DNA from: Bacteroidia bacterium
GTDB lineage: Bacteria; Bacteroidota; Bacteroidia; 2-12-FULL-35-15
Direction of reading: 5' to 3'
Assembly (NCBI GenBank): GCA_016786925.1
Contig: JAEUTU010000005.1
Span: 1-53,612, forward strand
DNA length: 53,612 bases
Shown here: piece by piece, positions 24,708-32,686 of the stretch
Numbering within the stretch: the first letter of the stretch is position 1
How the letters are laid out: every line of letters begins with the position of its first letter
Notes under the pieces: model-generated
Databases searched by the model: none
What the model saw: the letters and a program-made list of their open reading frames with translations, nothing else
Told to the model about the DNA's origin: nothing
Made by a program: the position numbers and the translations under genes

Positions 24708-24930
24708 GCCTTTGTTGGTGTTATTTATTCTTCCCTCTCCTTTTCAAGGAGAGGGACCGAGGGTGAGGTCTGAATAGTAAGTATCAAGGATTAGGGATTT
24801 GCCATTTGCCTTTGTTGGTGTTATCACCAATAAATTGATCGTCTCAAATCTTGCAGGTGATAACACCTGCAAGGGCAAGATTCATTCTTTCCTCTCATTT
24901 TTAAGGAGAGGGACCGATGGTGAGGTCTGA
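24708..24930 (-). repeat. Composite intergenic repeat, inverted relative to 13.0-13.3 kb
   Basis: In order: GCCTTTGTTGGTGTTAT at 24709 and again at 24809, hairpin module TTCCCTCTCCTT...GGGTGAGGTC at 24731-24773, the palindrome CTTGCAGGTG/CACCTGCAAG at 24850-24873, and a second hairpin module at 24889-24930. These are the same parts as at 13029-13273 but in the opposite orientation. They fill most of the gene-free stretch 24550-25000. Confidence 0.85.
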
Positions 24931-25000
24931 AAGTAAGAGAGTATTTTTTTGTGACTAACCAGTCTTAGATCTGTTGTCTTAGATCTAGTAGAAAAAAGAA

Positions 25001-25097
25001 GGGGTAAGCTACTTATATCGCACCGCTACAACCTTGTACCTTTGCTTGCTTCCGCACCTGGAGGAGTAAAGGGAGCTGGTCGTATAAGACTTACCCC
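25001..25097 (-). ncRNA. ffs: Signal recognition particle RNA, small bacterial type
   Basis: On the minus strand 97 bases are closed by GGGGTAAG and CTTACCCC. The apical loop region reads CCAGGTGCGGAAGCAAGCA, matching the 4.5S core CAGGTCCGGAAGGAAGCA bound by Ffh, with the GGAA tetraloop and the asymmetric A/G-rich internal loops (TTGTAGCGGTGCGATATA) beside it. The single long hairpin without Alu domain is the expected form for Bacteroidota. A promoter with a -7 TATTTTTG lies directly upstream, and A-rich sequence follows the 3' end (T-poor on the RNA strand is TTCTTTTTTC). Confidence is high because both the closing stem and the conserved core are present. Confidence 0.93.
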
Positions 25098-25100
25098 GCG

Positions 25101-25129
25101 CAAAAATAGAAATTTTTTTTGATTGCCAA
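25101..25129 (-). promoter_or_regulatory. Promoter of the SRP RNA gene (TTGG-N17-TATTTTTG)
   Basis: On the minus strand TTGG, 17 bases, then TATTTTTG, ending four bases before the G-run that starts the RNA. The -7 box fits TAnnTTTG exactly. Confidence 0.65.
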
Positions 25130-25220
25130 GGAATATCTTTTATTCATGGGCTTATTTTGTTAAATTTTATTAATCCGCTGAATTCCTTTTCAGCCTGTCT
25201 GATATTTCCCGAAAACTGTC

Positions 25221-25228
25221 TATATTTG
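25221..25228 (+). promoter_or_regulatory. Putative -7 box (TATATTTG) for the GT2 gene, near-leaderless
   Basis: An exact TAnnTTTG match ending seven bases before the ATG at 25236, leaving at most a few bases of leader. Confidence 0.55.
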
Positions 25229-25235
25229 CGCTGCA

Positions 25236-26186
25236 ATGAACATTTCTATAGTTATACCTTTATTAAACGAAGACGAATCGCTTCCGGAATTGCACGACTG
25301 GATCGTAAAAGTGATGAACGAAAATAATTTTTCGTACGAGATCCTTTTTATCGATGATGGAAGTAAGGATAAGTCCTGGAGCGTGATCGAGGCACTTTCT
25401 GCTAAAAATGCGAATGTGAGAGGGATCAAGTTTAGAAGAAACTATGGAAAATCAGCTGCTTTAAATGTGGGTTTTGCAGCAACTAAAGGCGATGTGGTGA
25501 TCACCATGGATGCCGATCTGCAGGATTCACCCGATGAGATCCCTGATCTGTATAAAATGATCACTGTGGATGGATTCGATCTGGTAAGCGGTTGGAAACA
25601 AAAACGCTACGATCCATTAAGCAAAACCATTCCTACTAAATTATTCAACTGGGCAACCCGCAAAATGAGTGGTATCAATAATCTGCACGATTTTAACTGC
25701 GGGTTAAAAGCCTATAAAAGTGATGTGGTAAAAAGTATAGAGGTGTATGGCGAAATGCATCGTTATATTCCTGTAATTGCTAAATGGGCAGGCTTTTCAA
25801 AGATCGAAGAAAAAGTGGTACAACACCGCGAACGTAAATACGGAAAAACAAAATTCGGTCTGGAACGCTTTATCAATGGGTTCCTTGATCTGATGTCGAT
25901 CTCCTTTGTTTCGAAATTCGGAAAACGACCGATGCACTTTTTCGGTTTATGGGGCACAATTTCTTTCTTCTTAGGAGGTATTGTTTCTTTTATTCTGATC
26001 ACTGAAAAACTCTATAAATCATATAATCATATTCCTACCCGGAATGTTACCGATCAGCCGCTGTTTTATCTTGCTTGTGTGGCCATGATCATCGGAACAC
26101 AGCTCTTTTTAGCCGGCTTTTTGGGTGAATTGATCTCCCGTAATTCCTCTGAAAGAAATAACTACCTGATCGAGAAGGAGTTATAG
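25236..26186 (+). CDS. Membrane-anchored glycosyltransferase family 2 (DPM/GtrB-like)
   Basis: 316 residues. The GT-A domain (1-230) starts SIVIPLLNEDESLPEL and has FIDDGSKDKSW near residue 48 and VITMDADLQDSPDEI near 90 with the metal-binding DAD and the DLQDP-like motif. HRERKYGKTKFGLERFI near 200 is the signature of the dolichol/undecaprenyl-phosphate sugar transferase subgroup. Two membrane helices close the protein (about 232-255 and 270-292). It probably loads a sugar onto a polyprenyl phosphate. It has its own promoter and is 103 bases upstream of the polysaccharide operon, of which it may be a functional partner. Confidence 0.9.
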   Translation: MNISIVIPLLNEDESLPELHDWIVKVMNENNFSYEILFIDDGSKDKSWSVIEALSAKNANVRGIKFRRNYGKSAALNVGFAATKGDVVITMDADLQDSPDEIPDLYKMITVDGFDLVSGWKQKRYDPLSKTIPTKLFNWATRKMSGINNLHDFNCGLKAYKSDVVKSIEVYGEMHRYIPVIAKWAGFSKIEEKVVQHRERKYGKTKFGLERFINGFLDLMSISFVSKFGKRPMHFFGLWGTISFFLGGIVSFILITEKLYKSYNHIPTRNVTDQPLFYLACVAMIIGTQLFLAGFLGELISRNSSERNNYLIEKEL

Positions 26187-26231
26187 TTAACACACTTTCG
26201 ATAAATCCTTGATTTTATTCGCTGTTTAGTC

Positions 26232-26262
26232 TTTGTGGGCTGACTAAATTTTACTATTTTCG
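26232..26262 (+). promoter_or_regulatory. Promoter of the polysaccharide operon (TTTG-N19-TATTTTCG)
   Basis: TTTG at 26232-26235, 19 bases, then TATTTTCG at 26255-26262. This is the canonical Bacteroidota -33/-7 layout with one change in the -7 box. Transcription would start about 20 bases before the ATG at 26290. Confidence 0.65.
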
Positions 26263-26289
26263 TGTCCCCTAAAAAAAGGACGTTAAAAA

Positions 26290-28377
26290 ATGAAAAATAA
26301 GGTGAAATATGTACTGCTTGTTTTGGTATGTTTTTGCTATTCATTCTTGTCAGCTCAAGTATATAAAGATTCGCTTGTAACAGACCGTATCAATACTTTA
26401 TCAGGCTTTTGGAATAAATACAATTCTATTTCTGCTCCCAATAAAAATTATGAGTCGATAGCCGTTGTGCCTTCCTTTTATACGCTTAAAACAGAAAATA
26501 CATCTTCTTTAACTGATCCACAGGCGAATGTGTACGATGCACATATCCAGCAATTGAAACGTGATGTAGGTTTGGCTGCTACCGGTAATTATCAGGAAAA
26601 TTTTGCACCGGGTTTTGGTGCCGATGATGATCTGATCTACAACCGCAGATTTCAAGCGGGGCTCGACTGGAATGTGTTGGGTGATGGTTATTTGAGTAAT
26701 CGCTACAAACGTCAGGTGATCGAAAATCAAAAAACGATCAATGGCTTAAAACCACAAGTGAAGATCAGTGCTGCCGATTATATCGCTATTTCTCACCAGA
26801 TCATTTATTCTTTCAATGAGCAAAAGATCGCTCTGTTGGATAAACGTCAGGCCATCATCAATGATAAGATAGATGTTGCCAATGAGCTATACCTCATGAA
26901 ACAATTGCCTAAATTGGATTTGATGCAGATCATTCAGCAACAGGTGGATGTGAGTAGCATGTATCAGATCTACCGCAGCTATAATGAACAATTAAAATTG
27001 CAGAACACACAGCAGTTGAGTGCTGGTAAATTGCTGCCTGTATTTGATATTGATTTTGAAAAAATAAATGGTGCTTCGGATTCCAAACTAGCCGACAGTA
27101 TTTTGCAATTGCAAATGGAGAACATCGAATTACAAAACAAACTCATTACCGATATCAATTTAAAAACACAATTGCGCTATAACTATTATGATCTGATAAG
27201 CGCAAGCAATCCGAACCGTTCATTCATGTCGGCCGGGTTGAATTTATCCATTCCACTTCCGCTTAGCATTCATGCCAATAAAAATGTGGTGGAGGCCGAA
27301 AAACAATTGTTGTTGTATGAACAAAAAAATGCTGCTCAGCAAAAGGATAGAGATGTGTTGAATTCCATTTATGAATACCGTTATAAACTAAAACAGTACA
27401 ATAACTTTATTGAGAAAAGAAAAAAGTATGAAGAGTTGATCCGCATCGAGCGGGTGAAACAAAAGCTGGAAGACCTTGAGTTTAATCCGGTTACTGCTCT
27501 TAATTTGTTGGATGAGTTGCTGAGCGTGGATATTGAATTGGTGGATCTGCAACAGGAAATGTATTTGCAGTTATTGGATATCATTACTAAAAATCCGGGA
27601 ATAGATATTTTATCGGTGATCAAACCACATCAATTGCCGGAAACAAAATTACAATCTTCTGCCCGTCAGCAATCCATGTATATCTGGTCGGCCGCATTCG
27701 ATAAGTACGATGCAGCTTATGTAGAAGAATATCTGCGAATGAATAAGATCAATACAGCGATCGTTTCTATTAAAAAAGGAGAAAAAGATAAAGCCTTTTA
27801 TAATTCATTGTTTGAAAAACTAAAAAAGAATGCGATCAATGTAGAGCTCCTGATCGGAAGTAATAAATTATTAACGAGTAAGGATCCATCTGTTTATTTT
27901 GACAGCATTTTCTCCGGTCTGGATGATGCAGCAATCTCATCTATTCATTTGGATGTGGAGCCACATGTGTTGGATGATTGGCAAACAAACAAAGAAAAAT
28001 ATCTGAATCAATATGTAGAATTGCTCACAAAAGCAAAACAATATGCCGATGCAAAAAAAGTAAAGCTATCGGTTTCTATTCCTGTTTTTTATCCTGAAGA
28101 AATTTTAAAACAGATCTATCCACTATGTTCACAAGTGTATATCATGGCTTACGAACATCCGCAGGCTGATTTTATTGCAAGAAAAGTAAAAGAAGAAATG
28201 GCGATCAGTTCTCAAAAAACGATCGTTGCCATTCGTTCCAAAGATTTTAAGGATAGAAAACAATTGGAAGGTGTACTAAATGAATTGTCACAAATGCTTA
28301 ACACTAACCAATTTGCTTTACACGACTTTGAGTCATTTGTGTTATTTGACGAACAGGCAGTTGGAGGAAATAAGTAA
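26290..28377 (+). CDS. TolC-like outer-membrane protein fused to a TIM-barrel glycosidase-like domain
   Basis: 695 residues. A Sec signal is at 1-22. Residues about 75-450 follow the TolC/outer-membrane efflux plan: two long helical repeats (KLPKLDLMQIIQQQVDVSS, and KQYNNFIEKRKKYEELIRIE) with beta-strand segments RFQAGLDWNVLGDGYLS and MSAGLNLSIPLPLS. From about residue 464 a different domain begins: YIWSAAFDKYDAAYVEEYL, SIHLDVEPHVLDDW (Asp555, Glu557), LSVSIPVFYPEEILKQIY and VYIMAYEHP. The alternating strands and the D-x-E on a central strand look like a TIM-barrel glycoside hydrolase. A glycosidase carried by the export channel is not an arrangement I know as described. First gene of a four-gene operon; the adaptor gene follows after 20 bases. 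Confidence 0.8.
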   Translation: MKNKVKYVLLVLVCFCYSFLSAQVYKDSLVTDRINTLSGFWNKYNSISAPNKNYESIAVVPSFYTLKTENTSSLTDPQANVYDAHIQQLKRDVGLAATGNYQENFAPGFGADDDLIYNRRFQAGLDWNVLGDGYLSNRYKRQVIENQKTINGLKPQVKISAADYIAISHQIIYSFNEQKIALLDKRQAIINDKIDVANELYLMKQLPKLDLMQIIQQQVDVSSMYQIYRSYNEQLKLQNTQQLSAGKLLPVFDIDFEKINGASDSKLADSILQLQMENIELQNKLITDINLKTQLRYNYYDLISASNPNRSFMSAGLNLSIPLPLSIHANKNVVEAEKQLLLYEQKNAAQQKDRDVLNSIYEYRYKLKQYNNFIEKRKKYEELIRIERVKQKLEDLEFNPVTALNLLDELLSVDIELVDLQQEMYLQLLDIITKNPGIDILSVIKPHQLPETKLQSSARQQSMYIWSAAFDKYDAAYVEEYLRMNKINTAIVSIKKGEKDKAFYNSLFEKLKKNAINVELLIGSNKLLTSKDPSVYFDSIFSGLDDAAISSIHLDVEPHVLDDWQTNKEKYLNQYVELLTKAKQYADAKKVKLSVSIPVFYPEEILKQIYPLCSQVYIMAYEHPQADFIARKVKEEMAISSQKTIVAIRSKDFKDRKQLEGVLNELSQMLNTNQFALHDFESFVLFDEQAVGGNK

Positions 28378-28397
28378 AATTTTAAAACTGAAAAGGT

Positions 28398-29477
28398 TTG
28401 AAAAGTATCGATTTTAAAAGAAAGAGCTCGGTCATACGGGTGATGAATGACGAGGTTAAGAAAGTGAATTATAACTGGGATAGGGTTATATACATCATCT
28501 TTTTGATCCTTGTATTGATCTTCCTTGGCTATTATCTCATTAATAAGGTGTTTTTTATTAAGGCGGATGGTCAGGTATTATTCGAAAATGTAAGTATCCG
28601 TTTAACCGATGATTGCCGTATCCTTGATTATCACCGCGAAGAAGGCGATACGGTTAAAGTAGGAGATTCCTTATTTACTTATGCATTGGATAAAGATAAT
28701 ATCTGGGGGAATGCTTCTTTGTTGGGCGGCTTTTCAGAAACTACCTTTGCGAATGAATGGGATTGGATCGATAAAGAGAAATATGCCTTGAATAAAAAAA
28801 CAGCATTGAATAATATTGAAAAGGCCGAAGCGCAAGCCTTGATCAAATCCTACCAAAGCGAGATACAACGTTTACAGAATGAAGTGGTGTTGGATGTACT
28901 TCCAAAGAACAGATTGGAATTGGTACAAAATGAAATATTGAAACACAAGACCAATATCGAAAAGTTGGATCAGGAAAATAAACAATTGTTTAGTTTGATC
29001 AAGCAATTGAATGGCATGGCTCGTAATGCCAAAGTAAAAAGTCAGCGTAGCGGCAACGTTTCCGGTGGAGGAGGGGAGGATGAAGAGAATGGACGTAGAG
29101 TGTTTTATTCTCCGATCGATGGTAGTATCACACGCATTTACACACATCAGTTTGAGGTAGCATTAAAGTCGGAGCAGATCATGGCGATTCACAAGAATAC
29201 ACCTATGTATGTGAAAGCATTCTTTGAGCAGGAAGACATCAACTATTTTAAAGAAGGAGATGTAATGACGCTAACCTTCCCGGATGGATCAAAAAGTGAA
29301 GGTGTGTTAAAGCGTTTTTACTATGCAACTTATCCTTTGCCTGATGAGTTTCAGAAACGATACGAGCCAACTACCCGTACGGTAGCTGCTGATATTTATC
29401 CGATCAATGAAAGCGATTATGCACATTGGAAATCGTTTTATAAAATGAGTGTAACCATTACCAAGTATAAGTACTAA
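28398..29477 (+). CDS. HlyD-like periplasmic adaptor (membrane-fusion) protein
   Basis: 359 residues if the TTG at 28398 is used; ATG 28443 (MNDEVKKVNYNW) is an alternative start. A single membrane helix is at about 30-51 (VIYIIFLILVLIFLGYYLI). Just after it comes a biotinyl-lipoyl half (DCRILDYHREEGDTVKVGDS), then a coiled coil at about 125-215 (KAEAQALIKSYQSEIQRLQN). The second lipoyl half follows (VFYSPIDGSITRIYTHQF) and a beta-barrel part (KAFFEQEDINYFKEGDVMTL). This is the HlyD/Alg44-type adaptor layout that links an inner-membrane machine to a TolC channel. The glycine-rich loop SGGGGEDEEN lies between coil and lipoyl half. The next gene begins two bases after its stop. Confidence 0.85.
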   Translation: MKSIDFKRKSSVIRVMNDEVKKVNYNWDRVIYIIFLILVLIFLGYYLINKVFFIKADGQVLFENVSIRLTDDCRILDYHREEGDTVKVGDSLFTYALDKDNIWGNASLLGGFSETTFANEWDWIDKEKYALNKKTALNNIEKAEAQALIKSYQSEIQRLQNEVVLDVLPKNRLELVQNEILKHKTNIEKLDQENKQLFSLIKQLNGMARNAKVKSQRSGNVSGGGGEDEENGRRVFYSPIDGSITRIYTHQFEVALKSEQIMAIHKNTPMYVKAFFEQEDINYFKEGDVMTLTFPDGSKSEGVLKRFYYATYPLPDEFQKRYEPTTRTVAADIYPINESDYAHWKSFYKMSVTITKYKY

Positions 29478-29479
29478 AC

Positions 29480-30913
29480 ATGGCATTAAAAGACACGATA
29501 CAAAAAATTGAGGTAAAAGATAATAAGATCGAATTTGAGAACTTATTGTTTTATATCATTGATAGCAATAGCAGCTTAAAGATCGATCATCTTTTGATGT
29601 ACGATGCCTTGATCATTGATGCTAAAGATGTTGAGTTTGCACGCATCATGGTGAAAAAGATCAGAGCGCATTACAATCCTGAATATTATTTAAAGCCTGT
29701 TTTTTTAATTAACTATAAAGAATCGAAAGATCCGATCTTAAGTCATTTGCATGACGGTATCATCTATTCTTATGATCAAATAAAAGAGTTAGCTGAATTA
29801 ACGAAGCAGATCTTCTTTAAAACGACACAGCTCGATTATCAGCTCATCACTTCTTTTGAAGCACAAACGATCAAGAAAGTGTTGAATTTTATGTACACAC
29901 GTGAGTTGCGTACCTTAAAACCTTATGCCGATCTGCATTCTGTTATTGGTTATACCTATCCGGAGATCTCCGTTAATTTTGATAATAACGAAGAAGCTCA
30001 AGTGCTGGAGATATTGGAATGGGCAGAGCGTGAAGGTTTGATCTGGCCCGACTTTTGGGAGCGCATTTATTTGTGTAATTCTTGCAGCAGCGGTTTCTTG
30101 TCATTCAGAGAGGTATGCCCGCATTGTAATTCTTCCAATTCAAAAAGTGAAGATCTGGTTCACCATTTTCCTTGTGCATTCATTGGTCCGATCACCGATT
30201 TTAAAAATCCGATCGATAATACACTCGCTTGTCCGAAGTGTAATAAAACATTGCGCCATATTGGAGTAGATTACGATAAGCCATCGATCATCCATCATTG
30301 CAATAATTGCAATAATAACTTCCAGGACTTTTTTGTGAAAGCAAAATGTGTTTCCTGCTCGAATGATACGGATGTTCAGTTTCTTGTTCCGAAGTCCATT
30401 AACGTGTATAAACTTACCAAAAAGGGCAGAAGTGCTGCTACCAATGGTTTCTTATCTACCGGTCAGGAGATCGAAGATATTTTTGGAACCATCAATATGG
30501 CAACATTAAAAATTATGTTGCATTATGAGTTGGAGCGTATCAAAGATAATCCGGAGCAAAAAACAAGCATCGCTTTGTTGCACATGGAAAACATTTTTGA
30601 ATTGTTTAACAAGATCGGAAAGAAAGCACAAAAGGCTTTGTTGGAAGACTTAGTGAACTTGATTCGCGAAAACATCAAACCGGCCGATTTTATTGCATTT
30701 GAAAATTCCTCTACCTTGTATCTGGGCTTTGTGAACTGCTCGTCCATTGAAGCAGCACAGCAGTTGGATAATCTGACCATTTTGATCGAGAAGATCATCA
30801 AAAATAATTTTAATGATTTCTCGGTTCGTGTGATCACCAAATCAAGAGCTTTAACTACCCATAATAAAGCTGATGCTCAATTGCAGGAATTAACAAAAGA
30901 TCTGTTTGAATGA
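29480..30913 (+). CDS. Cytoplasmic zinc-ribbon (TackOD1-like) protein with degenerate GGDEF domain
   Basis: 477 residues without signal or membrane segment. Residues 1-125 resemble a degenerate receiver-like fold (HLLMYDALIIDAKDVEFARI). The middle carries five C-x2-C pairs at Cys199/202, 213/216, 251/254, 274/277 and 290/293, a zinc-ribbon array that I think matches the TackOD1 output domain. Residues about 335-470 follow the GGDEF plan (IALLHMENIFELFNKIGKKA, KPADFIAFENSSTLYLGF), but the GGDEF loop itself reads ENSST (408-412), so cyclase activity is unlikely. It may sense or relay a nucleotide signal to the synthase. Its stop overlaps the synthase ATG (ATGA), which indicates translational coupling. 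Confidence 0.75.
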   Translation: MALKDTIQKIEVKDNKIEFENLLFYIIDSNSSLKIDHLLMYDALIIDAKDVEFARIMVKKIRAHYNPEYYLKPVFLINYKESKDPILSHLHDGIIYSYDQIKELAELTKQIFFKTTQLDYQLITSFEAQTIKKVLNFMYTRELRTLKPYADLHSVIGYTYPEISVNFDNNEEAQVLEILEWAEREGLIWPDFWERIYLCNSCSSGFLSFREVCPHCNSSNSKSEDLVHHFPCAFIGPITDFKNPIDNTLACPKCNKTLRHIGVDYDKPSIIHHCNNCNNNFQDFFVKAKCVSCSNDTDVQFLVPKSINVYKLTKKGRSAATNGFLSTGQEIEDIFGTINMATLKIMLHYELERIKDNPEQKTSIALLHMENIFELFNKIGKKAQKALLEDLVNLIRENIKPADFIAFENSSTLYLGFVNCSSIEAAQQLDNLTILIEKIIKNNFNDFSVRVITKSRALTTHNKADAQLQELTKDLFE

Positions 30914-32220
30914 TAGAGTTTTTGGATGAATTCATTAACTACGTTACTTCGGTAAATGCGTCCAAATTATTCAGAATATTTTGGTTCTTCTTTGTATTTG
31001 AATTCTTCCGTTTCTTTTTGGTGGAGATCACCACTTTATTACTTTGGAAGTTTACAAGCTTTTTCAGAAAATCGCGTGTAGCCGATGCCCGCCTTACACT
31101 TTGGGAAAAACAGCCCTTTGTTTCTGTTATTGTTCCCGGAAAAAATGAAGGGAAGCATATTTATAAATTAGCGAACTCACTGAAAGAGCAGACCTACCGG
31201 AATTTTGAGTTGATCATTATTGATGATGGTTCGGATGATCAAACACCGGAGATCTGCCGGAGCTTAAAACAAAATGGATACATTGATGCTTATTATAGAA
31301 ATGAAGTAAGGGGAGGGAAGGCATCTGCTGCCAATTTGGGTTTGCGATATGCACGCGGAAAATTCATTATCCATTTGGATGCCGATTGCTCCTACGATCG
31401 CGATGCCATTGAAAATATTTTAGTTCCCTTTTATTACGATCTGAATATTGGAGCAGTAGGTGGAAATGTGCAAGTGCGTAATTATAAAGAAAGTTTATGT
31501 GCCACATTGCAGGCCATTGAATATATGGATACTATTTCTGTTGGGCGTATTGCCACTTCCGAGTTGGGGATCTATCGTGTAATTTCAGGAGCATTCGGGG
31601 CTTTCCGCAAGGATGCATTGGATCGTTTGGGTGGCTGGGATATTGGTCCTGGATTGGATGGCGATATCACCGTTAAGATCCGTAAACTAGGTTATAAGAT
31701 ACATTTTGAGCCTTCTGCCGTTTGTCAGACCAGCGTTCCTGTGACTTTTCAAAAATTGATCAAACAACGTTTGCGTTGGGATAAATCCTTGATCCGTTTT
31801 CGTTTAAGGAAACATAGGGATGTGTTCTATCCGAATGATTCATTCCGCTTCTCCAACTTTATTTCATTCGTTGAGAATATTACTTACAATTTGATCTTGA
31901 ATGTGAAATGGTATTTCTATCTGTTTGATATGATATATAATTTTACTTCGCAACTGGTATTCATCGTGCCTATGAATATCCTTTTATACACGGTCAATAA
32001 TTTCCTTAAATTTTTTGTGTTCTCATTGTTCCGTGAACGTAAGAACGAAACAGTGCATTATTTTCTGATCTATCTGCCTTTGATGGTGTTTTATTTTGGC
32101 TATTTTTTGAGAATAGTGCGTTCCATTGCCTATGTACAGGAAATATTCTTTAAAGCATCTTATAAAGACAGCTGGAATCCTCAGAAATCATCAAAATTTG
32201 CAAAGGCACTTAAGCTTTAG
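30910..32220 (+). CDS. Processive GT2 polysaccharide synthase (PgaC/BcsA/HasA-like)
   Basis: 436 residues. One or two membrane helices at about 18-55, the GT-A catalytic domain at about 70-300, and several helices at about 330-415. Catalytic motifs: VIVPGKNEGKHIY near residue 73, IIDDGSDDQTPE near 103, HLDADCSYD with DAD at 157-159, SGAFGAFRKDAL with the acceptor loop and GLDGDITVKIRKLG with the catalytic Asp. The QRLRW motif at 286-290 marks processive synthases that both polymerise and translocate. No PilZ domain is present, so c-di-GMP control, if any, must come from a partner. It overlaps the zinc-ribbon gene by four bases and the phosphatase gene on the other strand by 11 bases, tail to tail. 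Confidence 0.9.
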   Translation: MIEFLDEFINYVTSVNASKLFRIFWFFFVFEFFRFFLVEITTLLLWKFTSFFRKSRVADARLTLWEKQPFVSVIVPGKNEGKHIYKLANSLKEQTYRNFELIIIDDGSDDQTPEICRSLKQNGYIDAYYRNEVRGGKASAANLGLRYARGKFIIHLDADCSYDRDAIENILVPFYYDLNIGAVGGNVQVRNYKESLCATLQAIEYMDTISVGRIATSELGIYRVISGAFGAFRKDALDRLGGWDIGPGLDGDITVKIRKLGYKIHFEPSAVCQTSVPVTFQKLIKQRLRWDKSLIRFRLRKHRDVFYPNDSFRFSNFISFVENITYNLILNVKWYFYLFDMIYNFTSQLVFIVPMNILLYTVNNFLKFFVFSLFRERKNETVHYFLIYLPLMVFYFGYFLRIVRSIAYVQEIFFKASYKDSWNPQKSSKFAKALKL

Positions 32221-32683
32221 AGTATTGCAATAAGCTATCTGCGATCACATCACAGGCTTTATCCAAAAGGATGTACACGTTCTCGAATCCTTGTTCACCT
32301 CCAAAATAGGGGTCGGGAACATTCATGTTGGAATTTGGATAAACAGTGTTGAGTATCATTTCTACTTTTTTCCGATCGTTCTCATTTCTGGAGAGTGAAA
32401 CTACATCTGCATAATTGAAAGAATCCATCACAAAGATCTTGTCGAAATTATCAAAGTCTTCTACTGAAAATTGACGTGCTTTTAATTTGCTGACATCTAC
32501 ACCGTGTTTTTTAGCATTGGCAGTAGTTCTGGAATCGGGATGTTCGCCAATGTGATAATTGGATGTTCCAGCCGAATCAATATGTATATCAATGTTTAAA
32601 GCTTCTGTTTTGCTTCTTAGAATTCCTTCTGCTAGTGGTGATCTGCAAATGTTGCCAAGGCAAACCATTAATATCCGTTGCAT
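32210..32683 (-). CDS. Low-molecular-weight protein-tyrosine phosphatase
   Basis: 157 residues, the normal size. The P-loop CLGNICRSP (C-x5-R-S) is at residues 8-16, and the general acid Asp is in NVPDPYFGGEQG near 120. This is the phosphotyrosine phosphatase type (as Wzb/Etp), distinct from the arsenate reductase of the same fold at 41106. In Bacteroidota a gene of this type often lies next to dnaA, here separated from it by a sensor kinase. Its stop codon lies inside the end of the convergent synthase gene. A role in polysaccharide control is conceivable, since Wzb-type enzymes act on capsule kinases, but no tyrosine kinase is present here. Confidence 0.92.
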   Translation of the reverse strand: MQRILMVCLGNICRSPLAEGILRSKTEALNIDIHIDSAGTSNYHIGEHPDSRTTANAKKHGVDVSKLKARQFSVEDFDNFDKIFVMDSFNYADVVSLSRNENDRKKVEMILNTVYPNSNMNVPDPYFGGEQGFENVYILLDKACDVIADSLLQYSKA

Positions 32684-32686
32684 AAA

